A model generated the notes under the pieces. The model made no database searches. It was not told the origin of the DNA and worked only from the letters and a program-made list of their open reading frames with translations. A program made the position numbers and the translations under genes. Shown piece after piece: positions 45,511 through 58,639 of a stretch of 64,000 bases of DNA. Numbering within the stretch: position 1 is the first letter of the stretch; the number at the start of each line of letters is the position of its first letter. Source of the stretch: Avena insularis (Eukaryota > Streptophyta > Magnoliopsida > Poales > Poaceae); assembly GCA_023614405.1 (NCBI GenBank), contig CM042687.1, positions 263,419,480-263,483,479 on the forward strand. The letters run 5' to 3'.

Positions 45511-47964
45511 ATGGAAGATCTCAAAAACTTGGAAACAAGATTGAGCTCTTCCTTGGTCAACAAAGTCAAGAAGATGCTCGAGCAACTTCTTAAAGACAAA
45601 GAAAGCTCATCACCCCCATCTCCTCAAGAGGATCAACCATCCATTTTACCTAAAGGGAATACATCGGTATCCCTCGAGGGTATGGTGGTGGGGGGTAAAC
45701 TTGACAACGTTAATTCCTCCACACAAAATGATGGTGGGAAGGGTGAGCACCGTGACTCATGGTACTCTCCCGACCGTCCAATCCCTCACCCTCATGTATA
45801 CAATAGAGGTGACCCACCTAAGCTTGAAGAATCTGCTACTTTTGCTCAATGGCAATCACTAATGAGGACTCATATGCGCAGCTCTTGCATTGAACTATGG
45901 AACATCATCGAGCATGGACTCTTTATTGGGGATCCAAACAACTTGACAAGAATAGAGATTGTTAATAGTCAACTCAATGCCACTGCTCTGCATATGATTC
46001 AAAAAGGTTTGGGGACAAAGGATTATCCACACATTGAGCACTTTAGCATTGCCAAGGAAGCTTGGGATGCTCTCACTGTGTTGTTTATTGGAAATGGGAG
46101 TATGAGGAGGAACCGATATGATGCTCTAAGCAATGAAGCCGAAGGCTTCTACATGAAAGAAGGTGAAGATCACGAAGACATGTACCAAAGGCTCAAGACC
46201 ATCGCCACTGCTTTTAGGAATGTGGGTGCCTCACATGTGGATGATGCATGGATAAAAAGGAAATATGTGAGTGCACTCATGCCTTTTGAGCCCACCTACT
46301 TGAAGAGCCTACAAGGAATACACAACTACCATCTCATGACCTCAAATGAAGTTATGCAAGAGATGGCTGCTTTCAAGGTTGCCGCCAAGAATGCCAAAGA
46401 TGCCCGTGCTCGTTCCCTTGGTATGAGCAATGTTGTCAATGTTGCTTTGAAGGCCAAAGTTGTGGACCATGGGGATGAAGATGATAGTGATGAAGGGCTT
46501 TCCATGGACCATCCCGATGAAGTCAAGATTGCTCATGGTCAATATATGGCTTTCTATGCAAAGAACTTTTGGAAGAACCCCGCCAAGGCCAAGATGGAAA
46601 TGGAACGGAGAAGCAATCCAAATGGGAAAAGAGAGAATACCACAAGGTTGAGAACTTGCTTCAATAGTGGTGACCGCTACCACTTTGTGGCTAGTTGCCC
46701 CTATGAGAAGAGAGAAGATCATGGTGGTAAGCTTGTGTTGAAGAAGACTCTCAAGGGACCGTACAAGAAATCTTTCATCAAAAAGAATCCCATCAACAAG
46801 AAGCCGGGAGAAATTGTCTTGATCACTCATGAAGAGTACTCCTCCGACAATGAAGATGATGAAGATGATGAAGAGGAAACTTCTCATGGTGTGGCTGCTC
46901 TTGCCACCACCTCTACTCCGACATTCTCACTCTTCGATTCTCCAAATGAGAAATCTTCCACCAAGAATGCCACTTGCCTTATGGCAAGAGGAACGGAGGT
47001 ATCTTCATCATCCCGCTCTACTCACTTAGATAATGATGAAATTGATGATGAGATGTCTCTTGATGTTAAAAAGGAATTAATTGCCTTTGATGAGTTTATG
47101 ACTAACCTAGAAGGTGATGCTAAGCTACATTTTGGAAACATCTTAGATCAACTATCACATACTCAAGAGCTTCTAGATGTAAGATGTAAACTTGGGCATG
47201 AACATATGATTGAGCTAGAGGCTTTAAACAATGCTCTAGAAGAAGAACAAGAAACTAGGTTGTCACTTGAATTAAAACTTGAGGGGCTTGATGAGGCAAA
47301 TGACATTATTGTTAACAAACTCATCAAAGAGCGTGATCATGCTATTGCTAAATACAAAAGGGCTAAAAAGGACAAAGTTGAGTTTGGTGTGGTTCATGAA
47401 AAACTTGCCGAGGACTTTAGTTTGCTTAACAAGGCTCACAAGGCCTTGGAGAGTGAACTCTTGTCACTCACAAAGTCCCATGAAACAATTCAAACTCAAT
47501 TGGCCAATATTCCTTCACCTAGTAACTTCATTCCATCTAGTAGCACAACTATTCTTGAAGAGAATGCTAGGTTGAAGGGGGAGCTTGCTAAGGCCACATT
47601 TCCACAAGGCAACAAGTCCATTGATGATCTTTTGAGCAAGCAAAGGCATAGTGGTGATAAAGGGGGCATTGGTTTTGTTTCCAAAACCAAGAAGAAGAAC
47701 AATAAGAAGAAGAAAGACAAGCCCGCACAAGAGACCAACAAGACCATTGTGGAAAGTAAGACCACAAGTGGTAAAACTATGTCTCATGATGATTTTGCGG
47801 GAAGTGCTAACCCTCACTGTGTTCTAATGCGTGATTATTATGGTGATGTGTATGCACAATATGTTGGCCCTTATGATGGTTATATTGCTTGGTATATTTG
47901 GGTTCCCAAGACCCTTGTTGCTAACAAAAGAGGACCCATTGAAAAATGGGTACCTAAAAACTAG
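45511..47964 (+). pseudogene. gag of element E, large SIRE-type
   Basis: An open frame of about 820 codons; the first ATG in this frame is at 45511. A likely original ATG at 45467 (MGSKKG) is out of frame by one base. The middle carries the retrotransposon gag fold (AKEAWDALTVLF, EDMYQRLKTI). A CCHC knuckle follows at 46657-46698 in which the second Cys is Ser (codon agt at 46666), so zinc binding should fail. A long coiled coil at about 47070-47500 and a Lys-rich stretch follow, as in Sireviruses. It ends with IEKWVPKN and TAG at 47962. Confidence 0.88.
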
Positions 47965-49956
47965 CTTGATATTTTGTAGACGTATGCTTCCGGAGGGTCA
48001 AAATGGGTGCTCGATAGTGGTTGCACAAGTCATATGACCGGAAGCTCCTCTATTGTCAAGGACTTGGAGCCAAATGATGATCAAATCACCGTCACATATG
48101 CCGACAAGTCAAAGTCTAAGGTAATGGGTTTAGGCAAGGTAGTGGTGGCTTACGACATTACACTCGTGAACGTCATCCTTGTTGAAACCCTTGGATACAA
48201 TTTACTTCCAGTCCGTGCTCTTGGAAAGATGGGCTTTGCCGTCTTTGTTGATGATGATATTGTGGTCCTCATGTGGAGCAAGTCTCTCAAGGTCGTTTTT
48301 GTTGGGTACGTCGAAAATGACTTGTATGTGGTGGACTTTTCGGGGCAAGCCACTGAAGGTCCGATGTGCTTATACGGAAAGGCCGATGTGGGTTGGCTAT
48401 GGCACCGCCGACTAGCCCATGTCAATATGAGAAATTTGCAAAGTCTCCATAAAGAGGGCCATATTGTGGGACTAAAAGAAAATGTTTCCTTTGCCAAAGA
48501 TCGTGTTTGCAGGGCATGTGTTCTAGGGAAGATGCATGACGCTCCTCACAAGCCCAAGAACCAAATCAAGTCTAACAAGATCTTGGAACTCCTCCATGTG
48601 GACCTATTTGGCCCTCCATCTCATGCAAGTCTTGGTGGGAAGAAATATTCTTTGGTGATTGTTAACGATTTTTCAAGATACTCTTGGGTCTATTTCTTCA
48701 AGTTGAAGAGTGAGACCCAAAAGACTTTTATCGACCTCATCAATTTGGTTCAACGGTAATACGATGTTCCCGTATTGATTATAAGAAGTGACAACGGCAC
48801 CGAGTTCAAGAACTACACCTTGAATGATTTCCTTAGTGATGAGGGGATTAAACATCAATATTCCGCTGCATACACCCCTCAACAAAATGGTGTGGCCGAA
48901 AGGAAGAACCGGACTCTTATTGAGATGGCTAGGACCATGTTGGCGGAGTTTAAATCTCCATACAACTTTTGGGCCGAAGCCATATCCACCGCTTGCCATG
49001 CTTCAAACCGACTCTACCTCCGCAAGAAAATCAACAAGACTCCATATGAGATACTTACCGGTAACAAGCCCAACATATCTTATTTCCGGGTGTTCGGTTG
49101 TAAGTGTTTCTATCTCATCAAAGGTGTTCGTTTGTCTAAATTCGAGTCTAAAGCATTAGAGGGTATTTTTGTTGGCTATGGTCTCGAATCTCACACTTAT
49201 AGAATCTATGACAAGCTCTCCGGAGCCGTCATAGAATATTGTAGTGTGACCTTCGAAGAATATGATGGTCCCCAAGGGGGGCGTGTTGATGCTTGTGATG
49301 CAGATGATGAAATGCCTCAGGATGCCATAGGAAGAATGGGTGTGGGATATATCCTCCCCGTTGAGGAACCCCTTATGGCGGATCGAGAAGAACTATGCTC
49401 CACTCGAGTGGAGCCCTCATCTTCACAACCTCAACATGCTCCATCCACCGAAGAGGACATTGACTCAAGCCAAAGACAAGATGTGGACCCTCAACATAGT
49501 GATCAATGTATGAACTCTAGTCAAAGGGAGCTTGGTCCATTCGATGGGTTGTCAAGTGGTTCCAAGTCAATTTGTCAAGGAAGATCCATCCAAACTGTTT
49601 TGAGACAAGCTCAAATTGATGCTAGAAGAGCACTTGATCAAGACCAAGGTCAATCCTTGCCTCCCGATGTAGAGGATGATTCCAATAATGATCAAGGTCA
49701 AGATGATGGTCAAGACGAGGATCAAAATGATGAAGAGGGTCCTCCAAGAAACAATGCGGAGATCCACGCTCGTCGCGAAGCTAGAAAGGAAAGAATGTTG
49801 GAAATAAGAGACCACACCCTCCAAAATGTTGTTGGAGATCTAAGGAAAGGTATTTCCACAAGAGCACAATTGAAGAGGTTCAGTTAACACCAAGCACACA
49901 TATACATGATTGAACCAAAGAAAGTGTGGGAAGCTCTTGAAGATTCGGATTGGTTA
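47965..49956 (+). pseudogene. pol of element E, part 1: protease and integrase
   Basis: After the gag stop a further stop lies near 47977. Then an open stretch carries the protease site VLDSGCTSHMT at about 48010, the pre-integrase WHRRLAHVNMRNL and integrase with HVDLFGP, IIRSDNGTEF and VAERKNRT. In-frame TAA codons occur at 48757-48759 and at 49885-49887, otherwise the frame is continuous to the insertion point of F at 49956/49962. The region after 49280 is the variable, acidic linker before RT. Confidence 0.88.
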
Positions 49957-49961
49957 GAAGC

Positions 49962-52900
49962 TGTCAACACCCGGATTTTTCAATCCTAGATGCATGTTAT
50001 GCCATACATCGCAATCCCAGGATTACCATTTTTGCGAGACATAACAGAATTGGATACCATAGTACTTCATCCATTACAAATGATACATAAGTTCTTACAC
50101 AAATAGGGATCTCATGATCCAGTTCTTAATACAATATCAAGCAGCGGAATACGTAATAATAACGGTAGCGTAGGCGAAGCTCCATCTTCGGGGTCACAGG
50201 CAATGCGGACGATGGGAGATGATCCTAGTTGTCGTAACCTTCCTGGGGTCCATCTTCGAGGTACTCTCCTTCATAGTCTGGCCATGGGAATAGCCAGGGA
50301 CAAAGCCATGAGTACTCTTTAAGTACTCGCAAAGTAATACTAACAAGGAAAGGGGTTTTTTGGATAATAGGACACTAGGCTCTAGGGTTGTTTTGCAAAA
50401 AGCCAGGTTTATCTTTACTAAGTTCCAAAGTTAGTCACAATTTTATAACTCCTAAGTGGGATCTTGTAATTCAGGTCACAACTCTGTTGTGGTCAAGTCA
50501 AAGTCTCACTTCATTTCACAAGTCATTTTCAAAAGGGTCTGACGGGGGAACAGTATGGCCACTCCAACTGTCCATAACCGCGGACGCGGCTATTGGAATA
50601 GTTTGACACTCTGCAGAGATTGTACACTTTCACCACAACATTCGATACATCCGTCAGGAACAAATCCTGAATTCACCATACTCAGTATGCGGATAATCAA
50701 TCCTAACCTTTCGATTACACGCCCTAGTATAAGAACCTCTCCTGTGAGTTTGGCCTCCCAACCATGACCACTGTCATCTTGGGTACTGCACAGGTGGACA
50801 ATCTTCACAAGGTAGCCTCAGCTCAGACCTTGGCCGTGAGGGAACTAATACTAAGGTATATAAGTTTCCAGTCAAGCCCTACCCAATATTCGGGTATTGT
50901 GGTTGTACGATAAAATTGGAATGGTATCGCATCCAGACAACCATCAGTTTTATAAAGGGCTAAGGCTCATGCCTCAACATTTTCATCACCAAAATCATCA
51001 AGTGTTTGGAAACACATGTCCAAAACATTTCAATAGAATGATCCATCATTCCAAGGTTTTCATAACCATTTTTCCACCAAGTATTCCCATCTAAAGTTGA
51101 TCAAGTTTTATGCTTAGCACTAGCATCTATAGGTGGGGGTAGTACTAATGAGGGGTGGTAACTAGTGGAGTTTCACTAAGTCTAACCTTATACCTTAGGC
51201 TGAGATCAAGGTTTCTAGCTTAGGCCAAATTTTATGCTCTTTAAGCAACCTTCAACACAACTGTCTAGTATCTACCAAACTCTTAGGTAGACTCTAAGTA
51301 AGCTTTGATAAAGAAATAAAGTAAGAAGCGTGCCATAAAACTAGGATTGGTTTAGCAAGTAGGTATGATCACATATGCTTAAGGCATATAGTATTCATAT
51401 CACAAGCATGGGTTTGTGGCAACAATAGGGTATCTTGCAAGTGTTAGCTTGCATGGGTCAACTTGACTAGTAAGGCTTGCATCAATGTCAATATAAGCTT
51501 GCATAGTTACTAGCCTTCATAGGTATAGTATCTTGCAAGTGTTAGCTTGCCTTGTGCAGAGCAGTGGTTGAAGTTCTCCTCGGCTTCTTCTTCGTAGTAT
51601 CCTCCTTCCTCCTCGTATCCTTGGTCGGTACTAGCGTCTATGAATAAATACGAGGTACACAATCACCAAACAATACTTAACTACTTGCAATCATCACACA
51701 CAAGGGTCCTATAGATGATCTAGCATCATCTCTAACATTACAAGGTTAAGGATTGATTTAAATCTTTTTATTTTAGAAAAGTAATTTCTACTCATTGAAA
51801 AACTACTTAAGATTTAATATTCTCCAAACTAAACATGGGATCATGTTGACACATGTCATCACCACATATTGTAGTCCATGGGAATGTGATTTAAAGTGGT
51901 GTCACAATTTAATAAGGTTTTACCCTTTTATTTAATTAATTAAAGTGGCTAGAAATGCTTATGAAGCATTCTTTTATTCCTTGAACATTATTTCTGCAAG
52001 TAAACCTATATATTTTATATATTCTGAAAGGTATGGTTAAATGTGATTTTTGAGAGTTGGAATCAACTCAAAAGCTTTTATGGTTTAAATTTGAAAAATA
52101 TTTGAATGCAGAAAAGCTTCTGCCTTGTTATTTTTGCTATGGGTGATCTACTGATCCAAATGACTTGAATCCAACGGGCTTGGATTAAGCATTCACAGAC
52201 CTTTCCAACAAAATTGGTTTCATCCAATTTGGTGCACTGAATCGATCTGGGTTGATTTTTGAAGTTGGGTACAGAAGTGTGTTTGAATTTAAAAAGAAAA
52301 GGTTTAATTTGAATTGCTGGGCTGCGCGGGAAATTCTAACGGGCCGGCCTGCTAAGCGCAGTGCTCCCGCGGGCTGCTTAAGTGGGTGTCCCTACTCGTC
52401 AGTGACACGGGCTGGGCGAAGCGGTATGGGGCAATGTGGATCGTTCGATCGAGTTCTAATCCAACGGCTGGGGGTCATCATCGACGCGAGACAGCTCCGG
52501 CGAGAACGAAACCTAGCGGCCCGATGGGTGCTGGGGCTCACCGGGAATGTGGCGAGGGTTGGCGAGGCGGGCGAACGGCGAAGTCGATGACGGCGAACCT
52601 CCTGGTACCGGTGGCTTCTCCTGGGGTGGCTCCAATCGCTGGCTCCCTTCTTCTCCGGCAGCAGCAGGCTCCGGTGAAATTCCGGCGATGTGGTGCTCGC
52701 CTTGCTCTGAGAATGGTGTGGCACGATCAGTGGGGAGAGGGGAGTGAGATGGTGTGATGAATTCGTGCGGGGGTGGCCTCTATTTATAGTCGAGCGAAGC
52801 GACCGTCGGGGCGCAAGGTGAGCTCGTCGAAGCGGCGTACAGCGGCTAATGGCATGAGCAAGGGTAGGGACGGTGCTGTGTCTCTGGCGATGCTCAACGA

Positions 52901-54022
52901 CATGGTCGCGAGGCATGGGGCGTGTGGTTTGGTCTGAACGGCAGGCGGCGTCTTCGACGGCGGGCGGTGGCTGTATGGCACGGGGCGGCAAACGGGGGTG
53001 TCTGGCGGTCTCCTGGGTCGGTGGTGATCGTGTATGCACGCGGTGAGGGCGGCGCGCGGTCTGTGGGTGATGGTCGCGGGTGGCGCTCTGGCGCACGCTC
53101 GACATGGTCTGGGTGTGTCTCGTGCGCGTGGTACAGGGCTTGGCAACGCTCGTGGCTAGGACAGACAGTGGCGGTGGACGGTGGGCTGCCTCCCAGACAT
53201 GCTGGCTAGGCTTGCTGCTCCTAGCTTGCTGTCCACAATGGGGTGACATGGGGTTGCTCGGCTGTTCACCATTAATGGCAATGGCAAGCTCACAGGGGTG
53301 CTAGTGTTGGGCTAATCTTTCTAGATGCTCTACTGAGTTGTGTGTGAGCTAACTAGGGAACAAGTTAGGCAAGAATCACTGCACACTATAGTGTTTGTGG
53401 TTTTGTTTGATTTGTGTCTGCAACCTGTTTGATGAAATGGCCGCATGAACTCAAGTTTTGAATTTTGAAATGAATTTTGGTGGGTTTGCTATATTGGTTC
53501 TGGTGAGTCTGCAGATGCTTGGGTTTTGAAAGTTGAGCTTGTTTGGGTGGGTTTTGGAAAAGTGGGATCTTCCCATATGAAGAAGATTCAATTTTGAATT
53601 GTCATTTAAACTATGCATTTGAAAGTTTCTGGATGATCACAAAGTGGGCCTTGATACTCTGTTATGAGTACATTCAAGGGGTGCAAAGATCCAGAAAAGT
53701 TTCTGTTAGGTTTTGAAAGTTTGAGACAGCCAAAGTAGGCATGTGAGTTAAATTGGCCAAAATGACCATTCACTTAATATATTTGTTTTGATTTACTTGT
53801 CTTTAGGAAAAGTGTGGGGAATGTTTTAGATGATGTTCTTTTCACCTAAGAAACATTTTACAAGCAATGGATCACACAAACAAGGTGGTTTTTAAAGAAA
53901 TTCAAAATTCATGCATACACATATACATGCATTCATGAATTGATTTAGAAAAGTTTTTGTTAATCCTAAACTTGATGATTAGTGTTTTGATGATCTAAGT
54001 TTGATATTTTTGGGATGTTACA
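49962..54022 (-). repeat. 3' LTR of element F (left copy)
   Basis: 4061 bp from tgtcaacaccc to gatgttaca. It has AT-rich outer parts and a GC- and CpG-rich core at about 52320-53230. A minus-strand TATA candidate (tatttata, 52781-52788) lies at the edge of this core. Confidence 0.95.
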
Positions 54023-54042
54023 AACCTTCCCCCCTTAAACAA
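54023..54042 (-). other. Polypurine tract of element F
   Basis: aaccttccccccttaaac next to the left LTR is, in sense, a run of purines (aaggggggaagg) suited to prime plus-strand synthesis. Confidence 0.8.
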
Positions 54043-54080
54043 AATCTCGTCCCGAGATTTGAAAAGGACGAAAAGATTAT

Positions 54081-55479
54081 CTAGGATTTGAAGAGATCTG
54101 GAAACTCCGTTCTGATGTGATATTCGCGTTCCCAGGTAGCCTCCTCTTCTGTGTGGTTGCTCCATTGAATCTTGAGAAACTTTATGCTCCGGGTTCTGGT
54201 AGTTCGAAAGGCTTCCTCCAATATACGAATGGGTACTTCGGGATAGGTTAGGTCATCGTTGATCTCTATGGTCCGGTGATCGATATTATTGAACACTTCG
54301 GTCTTCTCGGGGACTTCGAGACATTTGCAAAGTAACGAGATATGGAACACATTGTGTACAGCTGACATCTCTTCTGGTAGCTCCAGTTGATATGATACTT
54401 CTCCTCGACGGTTTGGAATTTGGAAAGGTCCGATATATCTGGGGGCTAACTTTCCCTTGAGTTGGAAACGCTGCATTCCCTTCAATGGCGACACTTTCAG
54501 ATAAACAAAATCTCCTATGTTGAAGGCGAGGTCTCGACGTCTCTTGTCAGCGTAACTCTTCTGTCGGGATTGGGCTATCTTGAGGTGCTCACGAATCTTG
54601 TGAACCTTCTCTTCTGCTTCTCGTAGGATGTCGGGTCCGAAAATCTGACTCTCTCCTACTTCCGACCAGTTCAAAGTGCGACTTTCTTCCGTACATGAAT
54701 TCAAATGGGGCCATTTGCAAACTGGCTTGGTAACTATTGTTGTATGAAAATTCTGCAAACGGCAGACAGTCTTCCCACTTGGATCCATATTCTAGTACAC
54801 ACGCTCTAAGCATATCTTCGAGTATTTGGTTTACTCGCTCCGTTTGTCCATCGGTCTGAGGGTGATACGCGGTACTGAAATCTAGGCGGGTTCCTAAACC
54901 TTCTTGGACTTTCTTCCAGAATCTAGAGGTAAACTGAGTTCCTTGATCCGATACTATATTCTTAAGGGATCCGTGCAAACTAACTATTCTAGCGATGTAT
55001 AACTCTGCTAGCTTCGAACTCTGATAGGTGGTTTTGACGGGCAAGAAATGGGCGACTTTGGACAATCTGTCCACTATGACCCAAATAGAGTCATTTCCCC
55101 TACTAGAAGTAGGTAGTCGTTGATAAAGTCCATTCCTCAGAATCCCATTTCCATTCGAATCTGCAAAGGTTGCAACAATCCAAATGGTCTTTGATGTCCT
55201 GCCTTGACTACGACATATGTCACACTTGGCGATATAGCTTCCGATTTCTCTCTTCATCTTATGCCACCAAAATTGTTCTTTCAAATCTTGATACATCTTA
55301 GTTCCTCCGGGATGGATAGAATAAAGAGTATCATGAGCCTCCTTCAAGATAATTTCTTTTAACTCAGAATCTGATGGTACACAAAGGCGTCCTTTGTACC
55401 ACAAAACTCCTTCTTCGTCCTCGGTGAATCCGGGTACTTTGCTCGCAAATACGACGCTTGATTCCGTCGATACTGGCAT
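54081..55479 (-). pseudogene. Integrase and chromodomain of element F (frameshifted)
   Basis: Read leftward: an H-H-C-C zinc region ending in KCDICRSQG, then a short frame change around 55160. The core follows with IVSDQGTQF and TDGQTERVNQ, giving the second Asp and the Glu. A frameshift near 54690 moves to the frame with KIAQSRQKSYAD and the terminal segment VPIRILEEAFRTTRTR...EEEATWERE, a chromodomain-like module typical of chromoviruses. Chromodomains steer insertion towards marked chromatin. The gene is clearly integrase but broken as read. Confidence 0.88.
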
Positions 55480-57240
55480 TTCCCTTCTGCGCCTCTTTAA
55501 TCTGACTAATCAAAGTGGGCTGAAGTTCGATGCTAGCTAAAAATCCTTCACTTACTAATTCCACTCGAAAATCTTCCATCTCTTTGTGCAAACTTGGTTG
55601 CTCCTTAAAAATCATGGAGTTCAAGCGGCACGGCAATCTGCTAAGGGCATCGGCTACCACATTGGCTTTACCAGGGTGATAGTGAATGTCCAGGTCGTAA
55701 TCCTTGATTAGTTCAATCCATCTTCTCTGCCTCATATTCAGCTCCTTCTGAGTGAATATATACTTTAGGCTCTTGTGATCCGAATAAATCTTACAACGGT
55801 TTCCCATTAGGTAATGTCTCCATGTCTTTAGGGCTAGAACTAGGGCTGCGAGTTCGAGGTCATGGGTTGGGTAATTTTGTTCATGTTGCTTCAGTTGTCG
55901 TGATAGATAAGATATAACTTTGCCTTCTTGCATTAGCACACATCCGAGACCAATCTTGGATGCGTCACAATACACATCGAAGGGCTTCGTGATATCCGGC
56001 ATGATCAAGATTGGGGCTGAAATCAATCTCCTCTTGATTTCTTGAAAACTCGCTTCACATTTGTCGGTCCATTCAAACTTCTTGTCCTTCTTCAGTAATT
56101 GGGTCATGGGTCGGGCGATACTCGAAAATCCTTCTACGAATTTGCGGTAATATCCCGCCAATCCGAGAAAAGCACGAACTTGGGTTTGAGTGGTTGGGGC
56201 TTGCCAATCTTCTACATCTTTCACTTTGGCGGTCAACGCAATTCCAATTCCTCCGGCTGATACAATATGACCGAGGAAGCCTACCTCCTGTAACCAGAAT
56301 TCACATTTGCTAAACTTTGCATACAACTGATGCTCTCTAAGGGTTCCAAGAATGGTCCTTAGGTGTAGCTCATGTTCTTCTTCCGATTTGGAATAAATTA
56401 GTATGTCATCGATGAAAACAACGACAAACTTATCCAGGAAGTCCATAAAAATCTTATTCATGAGATTCATGAAATAAGCGGGGGCATTGGTTAATCCAAA
56501 GACATGATCAGATACTCATACAATCCATATCCGTGGTAAAGGCAGTCTTTGGAATATCCTCTGCACGAATTTTGAGTTGATGATAGCCAGTTCTAAGATC
56601 AATCTTAGAAAACACCTGGGCACCGGTCAACTGATCAAACAAATCTTCTATCTTAGGCAAGGGGTACTTGTTCTTGATGGTGACATCATTCAACTTCCGA
56701 TAATCCGTACATAAACGGTTACCTCCATCCTTCTTGTCCACAAACAAGACAGGTGATCTCCATGGGGACGCACTTGGTTGAATCAATCCGATTTCTAGCA
56801 TGGAATCCAGTTGCTTCTTCAGTTCTTCTAGTTCTGACGGGTTCATACTATAGGGTCTCTGGGCTATGGGTCCTGTTCCGGGGATTAGTTTGATGATAAA
56901 CTCGATATCCCGATCTGGGGGCATACCGGGCAAAACATCTGGAAATACATCAGGGTATTCACAGACTATCCGAACTTGGTCAATGGTAGGTTGGGCTAGA
57001 CTCTTGTTACACTTGAATTGGCGAGGTAAGGTTTCAGATATATGTTCGACTGATATTCCGGTGGTACTGGTCATGGTGATGGCTTTCTTGGCACAGTCAA
57101 TCAATCCTTTATGTTTGGACATCCAATCCATTCCTAGTACTACTTCCAAACCTTTAGTTGCGAGTACTATTAGATTAGCATAAAAATCTATGCCATGGAT
57201 TCGGATAGGGACGGCCTTGCAAATTTGCCTAGCCTTGGTT
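55450..57240 (-). pseudogene. Protease end, reverse transcriptase and RNase H of element F
   Basis: It starts at the protease C-terminus ([16 protein letters not shown], about 57140-57090) without the catalytic Asp region. RT follows with [18 protein letters not shown] and [11 protein letters not shown], a frameshift at about 56540-56480, then [10 protein letters not shown] (the active-site DD at about 56405). RNase H follows with [12 protein letters not shown] and NVVADALSR near 55640. The catalytic blocks of RT and RNase H are present; one of the frame breaks lies at a short T run. Confidence 0.88.
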
Positions 57241-57381
57241 GTTATGGGCTAGCTGGGCTATCTGTTGCAGAGTGGTTAGGTTGGCTTGATGTTCTGCTCT
57301 TTCAGCTTCGCGGTCAGAAGTCAACATTTGCAGGATCTGCAACATCGAGTCCGGGGCTGAACCACTTCCTCCACGTGGCAT
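57230..57381 (-). pseudogene. Start of gag of element F, rest deleted
   Basis: An ATG at 57381 opens about 50 codons (MPRGGSGSAPDSMLQILQML then a Gln/Ala-rich helix). The frame ends at a TAG near 57230, where sequence passes directly into the protease end in another frame. The capsid core, zinc knuckle and protease active site are missing, a loss of more than 1 kb compared with complete relatives. Confidence 0.75.
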
Positions 57382-57616
57382 CTGAAGATTGATATAGATC
57401 ATGAGAAAAGAGGGAAATTTCTAAGGTTTTGGGTCTCTGAAAAGTTTTTAGAGTTTGACTTAGGCTTTTCTAGCAACTTGCTTTTTCATTCATTCACTCA
57501 TAGCACACAGTACAACACACACCACAACAAAGGAAAACAGATGGTTTTAAGAACCATTCTAGAATCTACGATACAGTGGGACCGACTACTACTCACTACG
57601 CTAGTGCTCAGTGCTA

Positions 57617-58408
57617 CTACTGCTCGGAGTCTGTGGCTTCATCATCTTCCGCATCATAGATGAAGGCGAAATCATCCTCATCGGTGAAGAAGTCCATGGC
57701 CTGATCCTCCAGAAAATCATCGTCATAGCTGAGATAGGAGTAAGGGTCTCCATGAAGATCTTCTCCGGCATTCTCCCTTTCCTCCAACTGCATGTCCCTC
57801 TCGTGGATGGTCTCTTCCAGAGATGAGATGCGATGGCGAAGACGGGCAATAATGCGCTCCTTCTTGTCAAGCTGACGGCGGCGAGACTTGCGATCCTTTG
57901 CTAGCATGGCGATGGTCTGATCCTTCGTCTTGATGATGGCAGACTTGTGGTTGCAATAGTCACGGCAGTTGTCCAACTCCTGCTGACGGTCATACATCAT
58001 GAAGCTAAGGTGGTCCAATTGAGTCTTCAGCTCGGGGTGGTATGGGGCTTCCAGTGGTTGTCCATTTGCATCACGTCTTGGGAAAAACTCAAAGCGAGTA
58101 CCCTTGATCTGATTGATGCTCTGCCCACACAGACGGGAAAGAGCTTCCTGCATTGCTCCGCAAGTCCATCGAGCCGCTTGTTTTCCTCAAGGTAAACTGA
58201 ATTCCCTCCATTGTGGAGGTTCAATCTTTCCTTGGAGACTTGCAACAATTAGCCACTACAGATCTTCTCCTCCTTGATCATTGAGCTGAGCTCCGAAGAA
58301 CTCGGGGTGTGGACGCTCCAGAAGTTCCGAAAGCTGATCCAGATCCCTCTCAAAGATAAGGTCTCCTCCATTCCCAAGTTGATAAAACTTGCTGTACTTC
58401 ACGTCCAT
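57617..58408 (-). pseudogene. Extra coiled-coil ORF between primer site and gag in element F
   Basis: One frame of 264 codons from ATG 58408 to a stop at 57617, in the sense orientation of F. It is interrupted by a TAG near 58256 and a TGA near 58205. The N-terminus reads MDVKYSKFYQLGNGGDLIFE. MQEALSRLCG, a basic coiled coil (RRQLDKKERIIARLRHRIS) and a very acidic tail (DDDFLEDQAMDFFTDEDD) follow. It has no zinc knuckle and does not look like gag. I have seen similar predicted proteins in Triticeae elements, but I know no function. Confidence 0.7.
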
Positions 58409-58623
58409 CTATAAAAATAGAGGATGAGTAGATTAGCAGAGTGATCAAGTGTGTCAAAATTTTATCTATTTTGGAAGAGTTTTTGAGGAACATGAAGTTT
58501 TATGAAAGAATTAAAGAGATAAGAATGAGAATAGGTTTTTGTAAATATTTGTTTTCTTTGTTTTTTTTAAACTAAGTTTTTGGTTCAACGTCCAATCTAA
58601 CTAGGGTCTCCTATGGTCAGGAT

Positions 58624-58636
58624 GGCTCTGATACCA
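58624..58636 (-). other. Primer-binding site of element F
   Basis: ggctctgatacca, complement of TGGTATCAGAGCC, three bases from the right LTR. Confidence 0.88.
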
Positions 58637-58639
58637 ACT

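Noticed and set aside
52392..53249. 285-codon minus-strand frame inside the LTR of F
   Set aside because: It spans the TATA candidate and is split into two frames in the other LTR copy (61064-61483 and 61453-61917), so it is not conserved even between the two LTRs.
1647..58636. Met-tRNA-like matches at every primer-binding site
   Set aside because: They are 12-13-bp complements of tRNA 3' ends next to LTRs, not tRNA genes.
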